A stretch of 64,000 nt of DNA from Roseburia sp. GTDB lineage: Bacteria; Bacillota; Clostridia; Lachnospirales; Lachnospiraceae. Shown piece after piece: positions 31,850 through 40,353 of the stretch. The translations under genes and the position numbers were made by a program. Positions within the stretch are counted from its first letter, which is position 1. Each line of letters begins with the position of its first letter. The notes beneath the pieces are model-generated. The model had not been told where the DNA came from. It saw only the letters and a list, made by a program, of their open reading frames with translations, and did no database searches. The stretch is from assembly GCA_017937095.1 (NCBI GenBank), contig JAGBEG010000011.1:62001-126000 (forward strand). Direction: 5' to 3'.

Positions 31850-33898
31850 ATGTTGCAGAAAAAAGGGAAGCAGAAAAAAGCAGCAAAGCGCCGGGTGGGG
31901 GTTTCTATCCGTTTGCAGCTTACAATCGGTTTTTTGATACCGGTGTTGTTTGTGGTCGGAATAGGATGGATTTCCTATTCCAAGGCATCGGAGGGATTGG
32001 TTCAGAATTATGAGGCATCTGCCTGTACGGCACTTGAAATGACAATGACTTCTTTTGATGATGCGATGAAGACGGTATCGGCAATTACGTTGGAGCTTGC
32101 ACAGGATAAGACGATCAATGCCTATGCTCTGGGTGGATATCGGTCAGATTCCTCCAAACAGTCGCAGGCGAAAACAACAGCTCTCGATAACATCACGGTC
32201 AAACAGACGACAAACTGGATGATTGAGGGTATTCACATTATCCCAACAGACGGGATGGAAATTATCACGACGGAGAGACAGGATGCAACCGGCATGAAAA
32301 GCTTCATTGAGGAGATGCAGGATGCACAGGAAGGGGAACTGCTCGCGGATGGATCTCTGCACTGGGGCAGCAGCCATGAGTTTATTGATGAAAAGATGAA
32401 TACGGGAGACTATATACTCTATTGCAGCAAAGCCTTTAACGGCGGGGATATAAAAGGTCTTGTACTTGTAGATATCAGCAAAGGGGCGATTGCGGATCTT
32501 TTGTCCCAGGCGGATTTCGGACCGGGAAGCTATGTGTCCTTTATTACAGCGGAGGGAAGGGAAGTAAGTTCAGACCCGTCTTTTTCAGCGAAGGATTTTA
32601 CGCAGATAGATTGGGAAGGCGGCGCCGATTATGTGGATTATCAGGGACAGAAGTATTTCTACATGACGGCAACAAGTTCCGCGACAGGCGCCAGGATGAT
32701 TGCGATGGTGCCGAAATCCTATATCACGAAAAGCTCGGAGGAAATCCGTAATATTACGCTGGTAATGGTGGCGGTTGCCTGTGCGGTCGCTTTGTTCATA
32801 AGCGCCTATGTCATTGCAGGAATCAGCAGAAATATCAAAAAGAGCGTAAAGCGTCTGGATGAGGTTTCGCGGGGAAATCTTACGGAAAGCGCAAAGCGTG
32901 AGCGCCCGGCACACAATGAGTTTGGGAAGCTTCACGAAGCGATGAGCAATACGGTCGTCAGGATGCGGGAACTGATACAGGCTGTTTCTGATATGAAGGA
33001 TGAGGTGCTCTCATCCGGCGATACGGTCATGGTTTCCAGCAATGAACTGAGCTCGCTGATTGAGCGTGTGAGTATGCAGATGGAGGAGATTAACGATATC
33101 ATTGCGTTGCAGAACGGGGAAGTCACGGAATGCAACGGACAGATGGAAGAACTCTCCGTACAGATAAAAAATGTGAGCAGCAGCATCTTTAACACAATTG
33201 AAAATATCACAAATTCCAGAAAAATGATCGACGAGGGGATGGAGACGGTCGATGAGATGGCGAGACAGTCGAGACAGACGGCTGACGCAACAAGGGAGGT
33301 GCAGGAGCACGTGATGCGGCTCGCGGGCAAGCTTGAGGAAATCGCAGAATTTGTAAGCGATATACAAAATATTGCATCCCAGACAAATCTGTTATCCTTA
33401 AATGCATCGATCGAGGCGGCGCGTGCCGGAGAGCACGGAAGAGGCTTTTCCGTTGTCGCATCGGAAATCCGCGGACTTGCGGATGATTCGGCAAAGACTG
33501 CGGAGGAGATACAGAAGATCATCGAGGAAATTTCGGTATATTCCCGCAGTGCGATCCAGAAGGTAGAGGAGGCGGAAGGCATCTCCGAGGGACAGATGGA
33601 GAGTGCGAAGCACACGACTTCGGCGTTCCATCAGATGAACGAAATCATGGAGGGACTCATAGAGAGTATGCAGCAGGTGACAAGGGATGTGGATGAGATG
33701 AACCAGGACCGGAAGCTGGCGTTAAAATCCATTCACAGTATCGGAGAATCCTCCGGCAACACGGTAAAAGCCGCGGACGAGGTCAACCGTTTCTTAGAGA
33801 GCCAGATGCAGTCGGCGGAGAGCCTTAAGGCGGAGACTGGCAGGATGAAGGAAAATATGCGGCAGCTTGAGGAAGCGATAGAGACGTTTAAGCTGTGA
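31850..33898 (+). CDS. Methyl-accepting chemotaxis protein
   Basis: A 682-residue membrane chemoreceptor. TM1 is about residues 25-45 after a basic N-terminus, a dCache-type ligand domain covers about 46-295, TM2 about 300-325 and HAMP about 326-380. The cytoplasmic signalling hairpin carries the conserved tip [20 protein letters not shown] followed by [19 protein letters not shown]. It would report ligand binding to CheA/CheW. It lies directly after the nucleobase operon, so one of those compounds may be its ligand; that is inference. Its translation start is controlled by the unusual hairpin just upstream. Confidence 0.93.
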   Translation: MLQKKGKQKKAAKRRVGVSIRLQLTIGFLIPVLFVVGIGWISYSKASEGLVQNYEASACTALEMTMTSFDDAMKTVSAITLELAQDKTINAYALGGYRSDSSKQSQAKTTALDNITVKQTTNWMIEGIHIIPTDGMEIITTERQDATGMKSFIEEMQDAQEGELLADGSLHWGSSHEFIDEKMNTGDYILYCSKAFNGGDIKGLVLVDISKGAIADLLSQADFGPGSYVSFITAEGREVSSDPSFSAKDFTQIDWEGGADYVDYQGQKYFYMTATSSATGARMIAMVPKSYITKSSEEIRNITLVMVAVACAVALFISAYVIAGISRNIKKSVKRLDEVSRGNLTESAKRERPAHNEFGKLHEAMSNTVVRMRELIQAVSDMKDEVLSSGDTVMVSSNELSSLIERVSMQMEEINDIIALQNGEVTECNGQMEELSVQIKNVSSSIFNTIENITNSRKMIDEGMETVDEMARQSRQTADATREVQEHVMRLAGKLEEIAEFVSDIQNIASQTNLLSLNASIEAARAGEHGRGFSVVASEIRGLADDSAKTAEEIQKIIEEISVYSRSAIQKVEEAEGISEGQMESAKHTTSAFHQMNEIMEGLIESMQQVTRDVDEMNQDRKLALKSIHSIGESSGNTVKAADEVNRFLESQMQSAESLKAETGRMKENMRQLEEAIETFKL

Positions 33899-33922
33899 TG
33901 AAATATGCGGTAACAGACATGG

Positions 33923-33955
33923 GAGACGCAAACAGGCTAAGCCTGTCTGCGTCTC
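33923..33955. other. Long hairpin at the 3' end of the ABC-2 exporter operon
   Basis: GAGACGCA-a-ACAGGC (33923-33937) faces GCCTGT-c-TGCGTCTC (33941-33955) around a 3-nt loop. It overlaps the last codons of the leftward permease gene and lies 24 bp after the chemoreceptor stop. Neither side has a T-run, so it is a 3'-end stabiliser or a rho-independent terminator of weak type for the convergent genes. Confidence 0.55.
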
Positions 33956-35097
33956 TGCTTCGTTACCACCGGAACAAGCGCAAATACAGCGGCGGCGAAT
34001 AACATCTGGATGCCGATGCACTGCCAGTAGAAGCCGCTGTCAAAGACCTCCCTGCCGAATCCGGCGAGCATATTGTTGGCACGGATGTACCAGTATGCGG
34101 GCAGGAAGCGGGCGGCGGAGAGAACGGCATCCGGCAGCATCGACTGGGGAACAAAGGAGCCGCAGAGGAAGGACATGGAAAGTCCCAATACATTTGCGAT
34201 CATATTTGCAATATTGTCATCCGGTGCAAAGCAACTGATAAACAGCGCCAGCGCCGCAGAAAAAAGAAGGAATGCAAAACTGTTTACAACGGCGTAGAGC
34301 GCATCAGGCTGCAGCATAGCATTTCCGTAGCGGGGCAGTCCGAGCAGTAATAAAAGAATCCAGATGATAAAGCTGTACGAAGTACAGCCTGCGGCAAGCG
34401 CCAGCGTGTGCGTCGAACCGGGGAGCGCAGAGCAGGCGGTGCGTTCCCGGATATCGCGCTTATTCAGTACGACCAGAATCGGCGCCATACCGGTGCACAG
34501 AATCAAAATCATAATATATGGAAAAAACTGAAAAAAGTAAAAAAATGCATCAGGGGTATGCGTAGCTTCTTCCCGGAAGGAAATAACCTCTGTCTCTGGA
34601 AGGGAAGCGAGCGCAGCGTCTGTCTGCTCAATCGCTTCTGCAAGCGTAAAGCCGCCTGCAAGGTGAAGCTGGATTGCCTGCAGATACTGGGAAATCTGCT
34701 GATCAACATAAGCCCCTCGGGTGCTTGCGGGAATCGCAAGCGAGGAGAGAAGCCCGTCTGTTTCGCCGGAGAGAAGCCGCTCCTCAAAGCCCCGGGGGAT
34801 TGTTACGGCATAATCTAAGGTACGGTAATATATCTGATCCAGTACCGCTTCCGGTTCGTTATCTGTCCGGGTCACATTGTGAAGGGAAGAAAGGTAAGCG
34901 CAGAGTGCCTCGCTCGCAGTACTATTGTCCTCGTCTGTCAGGGAAACGGAGAGCTGCGTGGACTGGAAATATCCAGTGAAGGTGTCCTTTGCATTTCCCG
35001 AAAGCATGAGCGTTAAGGTAAAATAGATAATAAAGTAAATGGTAGCGGATTTCCACCGTTTTTTCGCTATCTTAAAAAAGGTTTTATAGACTTGCAT
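33937..35097 (-). CDS. ABC-2 type exporter permease 2
   Basis: A 386-residue permease of the ABC-2/YhaP-like group. One N-terminal helix (about 16-33) is followed by a 140-residue extracytoplasmic segment, then five more helices from about residue 190 with the typical GSFVPQSMLPDAVLSAARFL near the end (the ABC-2 re-entrant region). It overlaps permease 1 by 14 bp on the same strand and is the last gene of the ATPase-permease-permease operon transcribed leftward. The substrate is likely an antimicrobial peptide, lipid or other amphiphile, judged only from the family and the adjacent two-component system. Confidence 0.82.
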   Translation of the reverse strand: MQVYKTFFKIAKKRWKSATIYFIIYFTLTLMLSGNAKDTFTGYFQSTQLSVSLTDEDNSTASEALCAYLSSLHNVTRTDNEPEAVLDQIYYRTLDYAVTIPRGFEERLLSGETDGLLSSLAIPASTRGAYVDQQISQYLQAIQLHLAGGFTLAEAIEQTDAALASLPETEVISFREEATHTPDAFFYFFQFFPYIMILILCTGMAPILVVLNKRDIRERTACSALPGSTHTLALAAGCTSYSFIIWILLLLLGLPRYGNAMLQPDALYAVVNSFAFLLFSAALALFISCFAPDDNIANMIANVLGLSMSFLCGSFVPQSMLPDAVLSAARFLPAYWYIRANNMLAGFGREVFDSGFYWQCIGIQMLFAAAVFALVPVVTKQRRRQA

Positions 35098-36469
35098 ATT
35101 TCTTCCTCCTTATCAGTGCAAAGCCGCCGAGACAAAAGAGTACAGAGAGCGCCAGCAGGCTTATGATATTCGAAAAGAACCTCGTATGCGACGGATAGAC
35201 AATCAGGGCGTAGAGTGCGTCCGAAATCAGAGCCGACGGGTTGATGCGGTTTATAAGCGGGCAGACATTTTCTACACGGATACGCATATCGGATACCATC
35301 AGACCGCTTAGAAAGCAGCCTGCCATAATCACGGACATCAGAATCGCGAATTTTGTTGCTTCATTAAGCTGCCCGAAGGAGCCGACGAAAAAGCCGAGAC
35401 TGATTCCGGCGAAGCAGCCGCACAGGGCGGTCAGAGCGACATAACCAAGCTCGTTTCCAAAATTCACGCCAAGCACAAGAATCAGATAAGCAAGGGTGAC
35501 AAGCAGCACCAGAAATTCAAGCAGCAGGGAAGCGGCAAGCTGTCCAAGAATCGACACAAGTCTTGGCACAGGGGAAATATTTCTTCTCGCGCCAAGCTGG
35601 GAAAGATTTGCCTGATTGTAGATGGCAACATTATTTCCGGTCATGGCAGCATACAGGCAGGTCATGGCAATCAGATTGAAAAAGTAAATCAGCGACTCGT
35701 CCAATGTACCAGCAGAGGCGGATTCCTGTGTCAGATAACCGGCATTCATACTGTCGGAAAACGCATTCAGAAGTTCTGGGAGCGCCTCGGGGTGCGTCAT
35801 TGCAGCCGAGAGAATGGCGTTATATTCCAGATTGAACTGCTCCACAAACGCGCTTAAGATGCTCTGATAAAGCGGGTCGGAATCCATCTCTGCCGAGACG
35901 GACAGGTGCAGCAGGGCAGTAAATGCAGTGGAATCCGCACCCGTCACAGTTCCATCGGACGCTGCGGTTCCATCGGACGCCGTGGCGATTCGGGCGTTGA
36001 CCGGATCGGACAACGCAGAAAAATCTGCGGTAATAATGCCGTAGACTTTCTTTTCCTCGAGCAGCGCGCACGCTTCCGTGGAGGAGGCATAGGTGACCTC
36101 TAAGAACTGGTTGTCTCCCGGCTCGGACAGCGAGTCGAAGAGCCCGCGGACGAGATTTTCCGGAGAGAAAGAACCGGTCAAAGCCAAGCTGTCCGCATCA
36201 CCCGTGATACCCGGGAAATACATGGAAAGGTCGATGTTTTCCGTTTTCAGAAGTCCGGCAATTGCAGCGGCGGAGGATGGCGGCACATCCGATGTCCCTT
36301 CTATGACAACAGCGACCGGAATCGCTTCAAAGCTTTCGTCGCTGCCAAGCCCGGCAAAGGCGAAGTGGAACATTGTGCCGAGTACCAGCGGGAAGGCAAA
36401 GCACCAGAGCAGAAAGCTCTTACTGCGCATCAATGTCAAAAACATGTATTTCATAGAATGAAAGAACAT
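35084..36469 (-). CDS. ABC-2 type exporter permease 1
   Basis: A 461-residue ABC-2 permease with the same topology as its partner: a helix at about 13-35, a large extracytoplasmic domain (about 36-250) with repeated ATASDGTAASDGTVTGADST, then helices including GCFAGISLGFFVGSFGQLNE and LSGLMVSDMRIRVENVCPLI. AGGAGG lies 7 nt before the start, inside the end of the ATPase gene region. Two different permeases suggest a heterodimeric exporter. Confidence 0.82.
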   Translation of the reverse strand: MFFHSMKYMFLTLMRSKSFLLWCFAFPLVLGTMFHFAFAGLGSDESFEAIPVAVVIEGTSDVPPSSAAAIAGLLKTENIDLSMYFPGITGDADSLALTGSFSPENLVRGLFDSLSEPGDNQFLEVTYASSTEACALLEEKKVYGIITADFSALSDPVNARIATASDGTAASDGTVTGADSTAFTALLHLSVSAEMDSDPLYQSILSAFVEQFNLEYNAILSAAMTHPEALPELLNAFSDSMNAGYLTQESASAGTLDESLIYFFNLIAMTCLYAAMTGNNVAIYNQANLSQLGARRNISPVPRLVSILGQLAASLLLEFLVLLVTLAYLILVLGVNFGNELGYVALTALCGCFAGISLGFFVGSFGQLNEATKFAILMSVIMAGCFLSGLMVSDMRIRVENVCPLINRINPSALISDALYALIVYPSHTRFFSNIISLLALSVLFCLGGFALIRRKKYASL

Positions 36470-36480
36470 AGCATTACCTC

Positions 36481-37422
36481 CTAGTCGCGCAATTCTTTTC
36501 CGGTAATTTCCAGAAAAACATCGTTTAAAGTCGGCAGTTCGGAATAGACCCTGCCGAAAGAGATATCCTCGGACTGCAGATAGGAAAGCACGCGCGGCAG
36601 ATTGTGCGTACCGCCGCTGCAGAGCACCTTCAGACAGTGTTCTTCAAAGGATGCCTCGTAGACATGCTTTAGTCCGCGGATAGCGTCAAGCTGTTCCGGT
36701 AAGAGGTCTAAGATGTCGATGGAGATGATTTCACTCTTTTTGATCATCCGTTTTAATTCCGCAGTCGTACCAATCGCAAGATTCTTTCCTTTATCCATAA
36801 TCGCAACGCGGGTACAGATCTGCTCGACCTCTTCCATGTAGTGTGAGGTGTAGATAATCGTCGCACCCTGACGGTTCAGTTCTAAAATGCCCTCAAGAAT
36901 CCGGTTGCGGCTCTGCGGGTCTACGGCGACCGTCGGCTCGTCTAAGATGATGAGCTTTGGCTTGTGCGCGATACCGCAGGCAATGTTCAAACGCCGCAGA
37001 AGACCGCCGGAAAGCTTTTTGGGATAAAATTTGCGGAAATCGGAAAGTCCGACAAAATCAATCGCTTCCTCCACACATTGTCTGCGGGCTGTTTTGTCCT
37101 TTATGTAGAGACCGCAGAAATAATCGATATTCTCATAGACGGTCAGTTCGTCAAAGACGGCGACATTCTGCATCACAACGCCGATCTGACGTTTTAAGTC
37201 GTAGCTGTCCGGGCGCATTTCTTTTCCAAAGACCTCGATCGTGCCCTTGTCAAAGGCGAGCAGGGATAAGATACAGTTAATGGTCGTGGTCTTGCCGGAA
37301 CCGTTCGGTCCGAGCAGACCGAAGATTTCTCCCTCTTCAATCCGCAGATTAAAATGGTCGAGTGCGACCAGATTGTCATAGCGTTTTACAAGATTTTCTA
37401 TTTTGATAACGGGTACTGGCAT
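36481..37422 (-). CDS. ABC exporter ATP-binding protein
   Basis: A 313-residue ATPase that energises the two ABC-2 permeases. Walker A is GPNGSGKTT (38-46), the Q-loop is GVVMQNVAVFDELTVYEN, the signature is LSGGLLRRLNIACGIAHKPK and Walker B is LIILDEPTVAVDP. The C-terminal 90 residues form the extension typical of DrrA/CcmA-like export ATPases. It is the first gene of the leftward operon and is transcribed divergently from the histidine kinase at 37663. Confidence 0.9.
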   Translation of the reverse strand: MPVPVIKIENLVKRYDNLVALDHFNLRIEEGEIFGLLGPNGSGKTTTINCILSLLAFDKGTIEVFGKEMRPDSYDLKRQIGVVMQNVAVFDELTVYENIDYFCGLYIKDKTARRQCVEEAIDFVGLSDFRKFYPKKLSGGLLRRLNIACGIAHKPKLIILDEPTVAVDPQSRNRILEGILELNRQGATIIYTSHYMEEVEQICTRVAIMDKGKNLAIGTTAELKRMIKKSEIISIDILDLLPEQLDAIRGLKHVYEASFEEHCLKVLCSGGTHNLPRVLSYLQSEDISFGRVYSELPTLNDVFLEITGKELRD

Positions 37423-37453
37423 AGATGATTCTCCTTTCGAAGGTTTTGCACAT

Positions 37454-37574
37454 AGCCCGGCATTCGTAAGGTATGCGGTAAGCCGGGCTGCGGTTTGGCT
37501 TTATAGATATAGTATAAGGAAAACGGAAGCAGGGAGGAAGTGAGCGGCGTCAGATTCTGATGTGACAAATGTCA
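37454..37574. promoter_or_regulatory. Divergent control region between ABC exporter and two-component system
   Basis: On the minus strand a TATACT -10 lies at 37516-37511, without a good -35, as expected for an activated promoter of the exporter. Its transcript would carry an 8-bp hairpin, AGCCCGGC (37454-37461) with GCCGGGCT (37482-37489). On the kinase side there is a small palindrome TGACA-aa-TGTCA (37563-37574), a candidate binding site for the NarL-type regulator encoded at 38822. Assignment to that regulator is inference. Confidence 0.45.
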
Positions 37575-37662
37575 TGAAAAACGCGTATTTTGGTGCTGCG
37601 GGAAAAAAACTGTGGAAAGACGGAAAAGGAAATGTTATCGTGGAACTATAAGGGAGGCTACT

Positions 37663-38802
37663 ATGACGGAGATGACAGAGAAAGCACTGCTGCTTTGGTT
37701 CGGAATCATTCTTGCGGGACAAAACACAAGCGTGACTGCACCTGTAGTAGCGCTGCTGCTGGGAATTATTGCGGCTGCGCTGGGGAGTTATGTATCAGAA
37801 AATAAATATAAATGCATTTATATGGCAGGATTTTTCGTTGGCTGCTTTTTACTGCCCGAGCTGTGTTATTTTCTTCCGGTCGTGTTCTATGACTGTGCCA
37901 TGAGCCGCCCGATGTGGCTGTGGTATATGCAGGCTCCGCTGTTAGGGGTATATTTTGGCACGAAAGGCGTGATGGAGCCGCTTATGCTTGCGCTGCTTGC
38001 GGGGCTGCTTATGCTTGCGGCGGCGCTCGGGCGAAGAAGCGGACAGGTGGGATTGCTGCAGCGTGAGATGATACGTCTGCGCGATACCAGCACGGAGCTG
38101 AATCTGGTGCTGCGGGAGAAGAATAAGACTCTGATGGAAAAGCAGGACTACGAGATTCATCTTGCGACTTTAAGGGAGCGAAACAGGATTGCAAGGGAAA
38201 TTCATGATAATGTCGGTCATATGCTCTCAAGAAGTATCTTACAGGTGGGCGCGCTTATGACGATTCATAAGGAAGAGCCGCTCTGCGCACAGTTAAAAAG
38301 CGTGGGAGATACGTTAAATCAGGCGATGAACAGCATCAGGGAGAGCGTGCATGACCTTCACGACGATTCGGTCGATCTGCGTTCGGCAATCACGGAAGCG
38401 ACGCGGGAGATGCAGGAGCGCTACGAACTTACGATAGATTATGATATGTCCGGCGGCGTTCCAGGCGAGGTAAAATACTGCTTTATTGCGGTAGTTAAGG
38501 AGGCGATGGCGAATATCGCCAGGCATTCGGATGCGAGCAGAATTAAGCTGATCCTGCGTGAGCAGCCTGCATTCTATCAGCTTGTGGTCGAGGACAACGG
38601 CAGCGTCATACGTGGGGATGGTTCCGGTGTACAGAAAGATATGGGATGGCAGGAAAATACGGCATGGCGGGAAGGCAGCGGGGGAATCGGGCTTTCGAAT
38701 ATGCGGGAGCGGGTCGAGGCGCTGCACGGAAGCTTCCGTATTCACACGGAAAAGGGCTTCGTGATATTTATTTCCGTACCGAAGACGCAAGGCGGCATTT
38801 GA
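37663..38802 (+). CDS. NarL-system sensor histidine kinase (LiaS/DesK-like)
   Basis: A 379-residue kinase with four or five N-terminal helices (about 5-125) and almost no extracytoplasmic domain, so it probably senses events in or at the membrane. A coiled linker (about 128-168) precedes the HisKA_3 motif with H181 in RERNRIAREIHDNVGHML. The ATPase domain ends in GIGLSNMRERVEALHGSF. The ATG at 37663 with AGGGAGG upstream is preferred to 37612. It is co-transcribed with the regulator 19 bp downstream and divergent from an ABC-2 exporter, the usual layout of antimicrobial-stress modules. Confidence 0.85.
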   Translation: MTEMTEKALLLWFGIILAGQNTSVTAPVVALLLGIIAAALGSYVSENKYKCIYMAGFFVGCFLLPELCYFLPVVFYDCAMSRPMWLWYMQAPLLGVYFGTKGVMEPLMLALLAGLLMLAAALGRRSGQVGLLQREMIRLRDTSTELNLVLREKNKTLMEKQDYEIHLATLRERNRIAREIHDNVGHMLSRSILQVGALMTIHKEEPLCAQLKSVGDTLNQAMNSIRESVHDLHDDSVDLRSAITEATREMQERYELTIDYDMSGGVPGEVKYCFIAVVKEAMANIARHSDASRIKLILREQPAFYQLVVEDNGSVIRGDGSGVQKDMGWQENTAWREGSGGIGLSNMRERVEALHGSFRIHTEKGFVIFISVPKTQGGI

Positions 38803-38821
38803 AGCGGCAGGAGGAGACGAT

Positions 38822-39442
38822 ATGAGAGTACTGGTAGTAGACGATGACAAATTAGTGGCGATTTCCCTTAAGACGATTCTGGAAGCGGACGGGCAGCTTG
38901 AGGTGGTCGGGCTTGGCGAAAACGGACAGGATGCGGTGCGGCTCTATGGGAAACTGACACCGGACGTCCTGCTGATGGATATCCGTATGGGAGAAATGAG
39001 CGGGCTTGAAGCAGCAGAATACATCTTAAAGGAAGATAAAGCGGCAAAAATTCTATTTCTGACGACGTTTTCCGATGATGAATATATCGTAAAGGCGTTA
39101 CATATCGGAGCGCGGGGCTATCTGCTGAAACAGGATTTCGAGGGAATCGTGCCCGCAGTCAAGGCGGTTGCCGGAGGGCAGAGCGTATTCGGCGGAGAGG
39201 TCGCAGGGAAGCTTCCGGTGCTGCTTTCCGGGAAGAATGCCTTTTCCTACAGTGATTATGAAATCAGTGAGAAGGAGCAGAGAATCATTGAGCTGGTGGC
39301 AGAGGGCTTAAGCAACCGGGAGATAGCCGGAAAGCTGTTTCTCGGCGAGGGAACAGTGCGCAACTACATCAGTACTATATTAGAAAAGCTCGGCTTAAGG
39401 GACAGGACGCAGCTTGCGGTCTTTTATTACAAGAACCGCTAA
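38822..39442 (+). CDS. NarL/FixJ-family response regulator
   Basis: A 206-residue regulator. Its receiver domain (1-118) has D7/D8/D9, phospho-acceptor D53 in DVLLMDIRMGEMSG and the lysine in RGYLLKQDF. The C-terminal LuxR-type HTH (about 143-206) shows SEKEQRIIELVAEGLSNREI followed by LFLGEGTVRNYISTILEKLG. It is the likely activator of the divergent ABC exporter operon and of its own operon. Confidence 0.88.
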   Translation: MRVLVVDDDKLVAISLKTILEADGQLEVVGLGENGQDAVRLYGKLTPDVLLMDIRMGEMSGLEAAEYILKEDKAAKILFLTTFSDDEYIVKALHIGARGYLLKQDFEGIVPAVKAVAGGQSVFGGEVAGKLPVLLSGKNAFSYSDYEISEKEQRIIELVAEGLSNREIAGKLFLGEGTVRNYISTILEKLGLRDRTQLAVFYYKNR

Positions 39443-39466
39443 ACTGTAAGCTATAGAGCCAAAAGC

Positions 39467-40165
39467 CTATCGCTGTGTTGCGGCGGCGTCCGTGCCCTGC
39501 GTCAGCGACCGGATGCCTGTCGTGATGATTTCGTTGGCAACCTTCGCCATTTCTTCAAAGGATTTGTGCGGGAAGGAGAAGAGCCAGCTCTCAATCAGAC
39601 CGACGCAGCCGGAGGCGACAAAGCTGTAGAAATATTCGAATTGTTCGGTGCTTGTTCTGTGATACATTTTCGTCCACATCGTAAAAAGCGGCTGGCGGAA
39701 GAGATCTTTCATGCGCAGAAGGAAGGAGATGTCCCCATTTTCACTGAGCAAAGCAGTGCAGAGCGGCGCATTTTCACCGGTAAGGCGGAAAACATCGTAG
39801 ACCAACGGATAGGGATCGTCCAGCAATTTCTCCGGCGTATGTATGGAAAGCAGCGATTCAAATTCGGTCATGATTTCCAGTTCGAGCTGTTCTACCATGT
39901 CGTAAATATCTTTGTAGTGCAGGTAAAAAGTTCCGCGGTTGATGTCAGCGGCGTCGCACAGCTCTTTCACGCTGACGTCATTGATATTTTTGGTCTCGAG
40001 CAGGGAGATCAGCGCATTGGTGAGCAATGTTTTTGTACGGCGGACACGGCGGTCCGGCGATGCCGCTTTTCTTGCAGAGGTTGTTTCCCCTGTGGAAGCA
40101 GTTTTGGGTGCAGAAGCGTTTTGGTGCGTGGAAGATGTTTTCCCTGTGTGAGTTGTTCTGGTCAT
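39467..40165 (-). CDS. TetR/AcrR-family regulator
   Basis: A 232-residue repressor. Unusually, a 35-residue low-complexity segment rich in T, S, A and K (THTGKTSSTHQNASAPKTAS...) precedes the HTH domain. The HTH (about residues 45-90) has VSVKELCDAADINRGTFYLH typical of TetR proteins, and the rest is an all-helical ligand domain. I use ATG 40165, which has AAAGGAGA upstream; the frame is open to 40246 without a site. It is divergent from the MMPL gene and a palindrome lies between them at 40242-40255, so it probably controls that operon and itself. Confidence 0.85.
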   Translation of the reverse strand: MTRTTHTGKTSSTHQNASAPKTASTGETTSARKAASPDRRVRRTKTLLTNALISLLETKNINDVSVKELCDAADINRGTFYLHYKDIYDMVEQLELEIMTEFESLLSIHTPEKLLDDPYPLVYDVFRLTGENAPLCTALLSENGDISFLLRMKDLFRQPLFTMWTKMYHRTSTEQFEYFYSFVASGCVGLIESWLFSFPHKSFEEMAKVANEIITTGIRSLTQGTDAAATQR

Positions 40166-40241
40166 AAAGCGGTCTCCTTTCAGAGTTTTTTCTTGGAATA
40201 TGTGAAAAAAATATAAAATAATCGACAAATCGACACAAAAT

Positions 40242-40255
40242 GTCAAGTACTGGAC
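40242..40255. promoter_or_regulatory. Candidate TetR operator
   Basis: GTCAAGTACTGGAC is a 14-bp palindrome with a single mismatched pair (GTC-A/C-AGTACT-T/G-GAC). It lies between the divergent TetR-family gene and the MMPL gene, 77 bp from the former and 99 bp from the latter start codon. Confidence 0.6.
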
Positions 40256-40353
40256 GTTTGTTTGGTATGTGATGCTTGAGCATTTTTTTTGGGTTTATTA
40301 TAATGAAGAAAAAGTAAAAAATCAACACACTGTTAAGAAATGGAAGGGAACGG

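Noticed and set aside
39566-40216. 216-residue plus-strand frame opposite the TetR gene
   Set aside because: Cysteine- and arginine-rich translation without a domain, exactly antisense to a convincing TetR protein with RBS.
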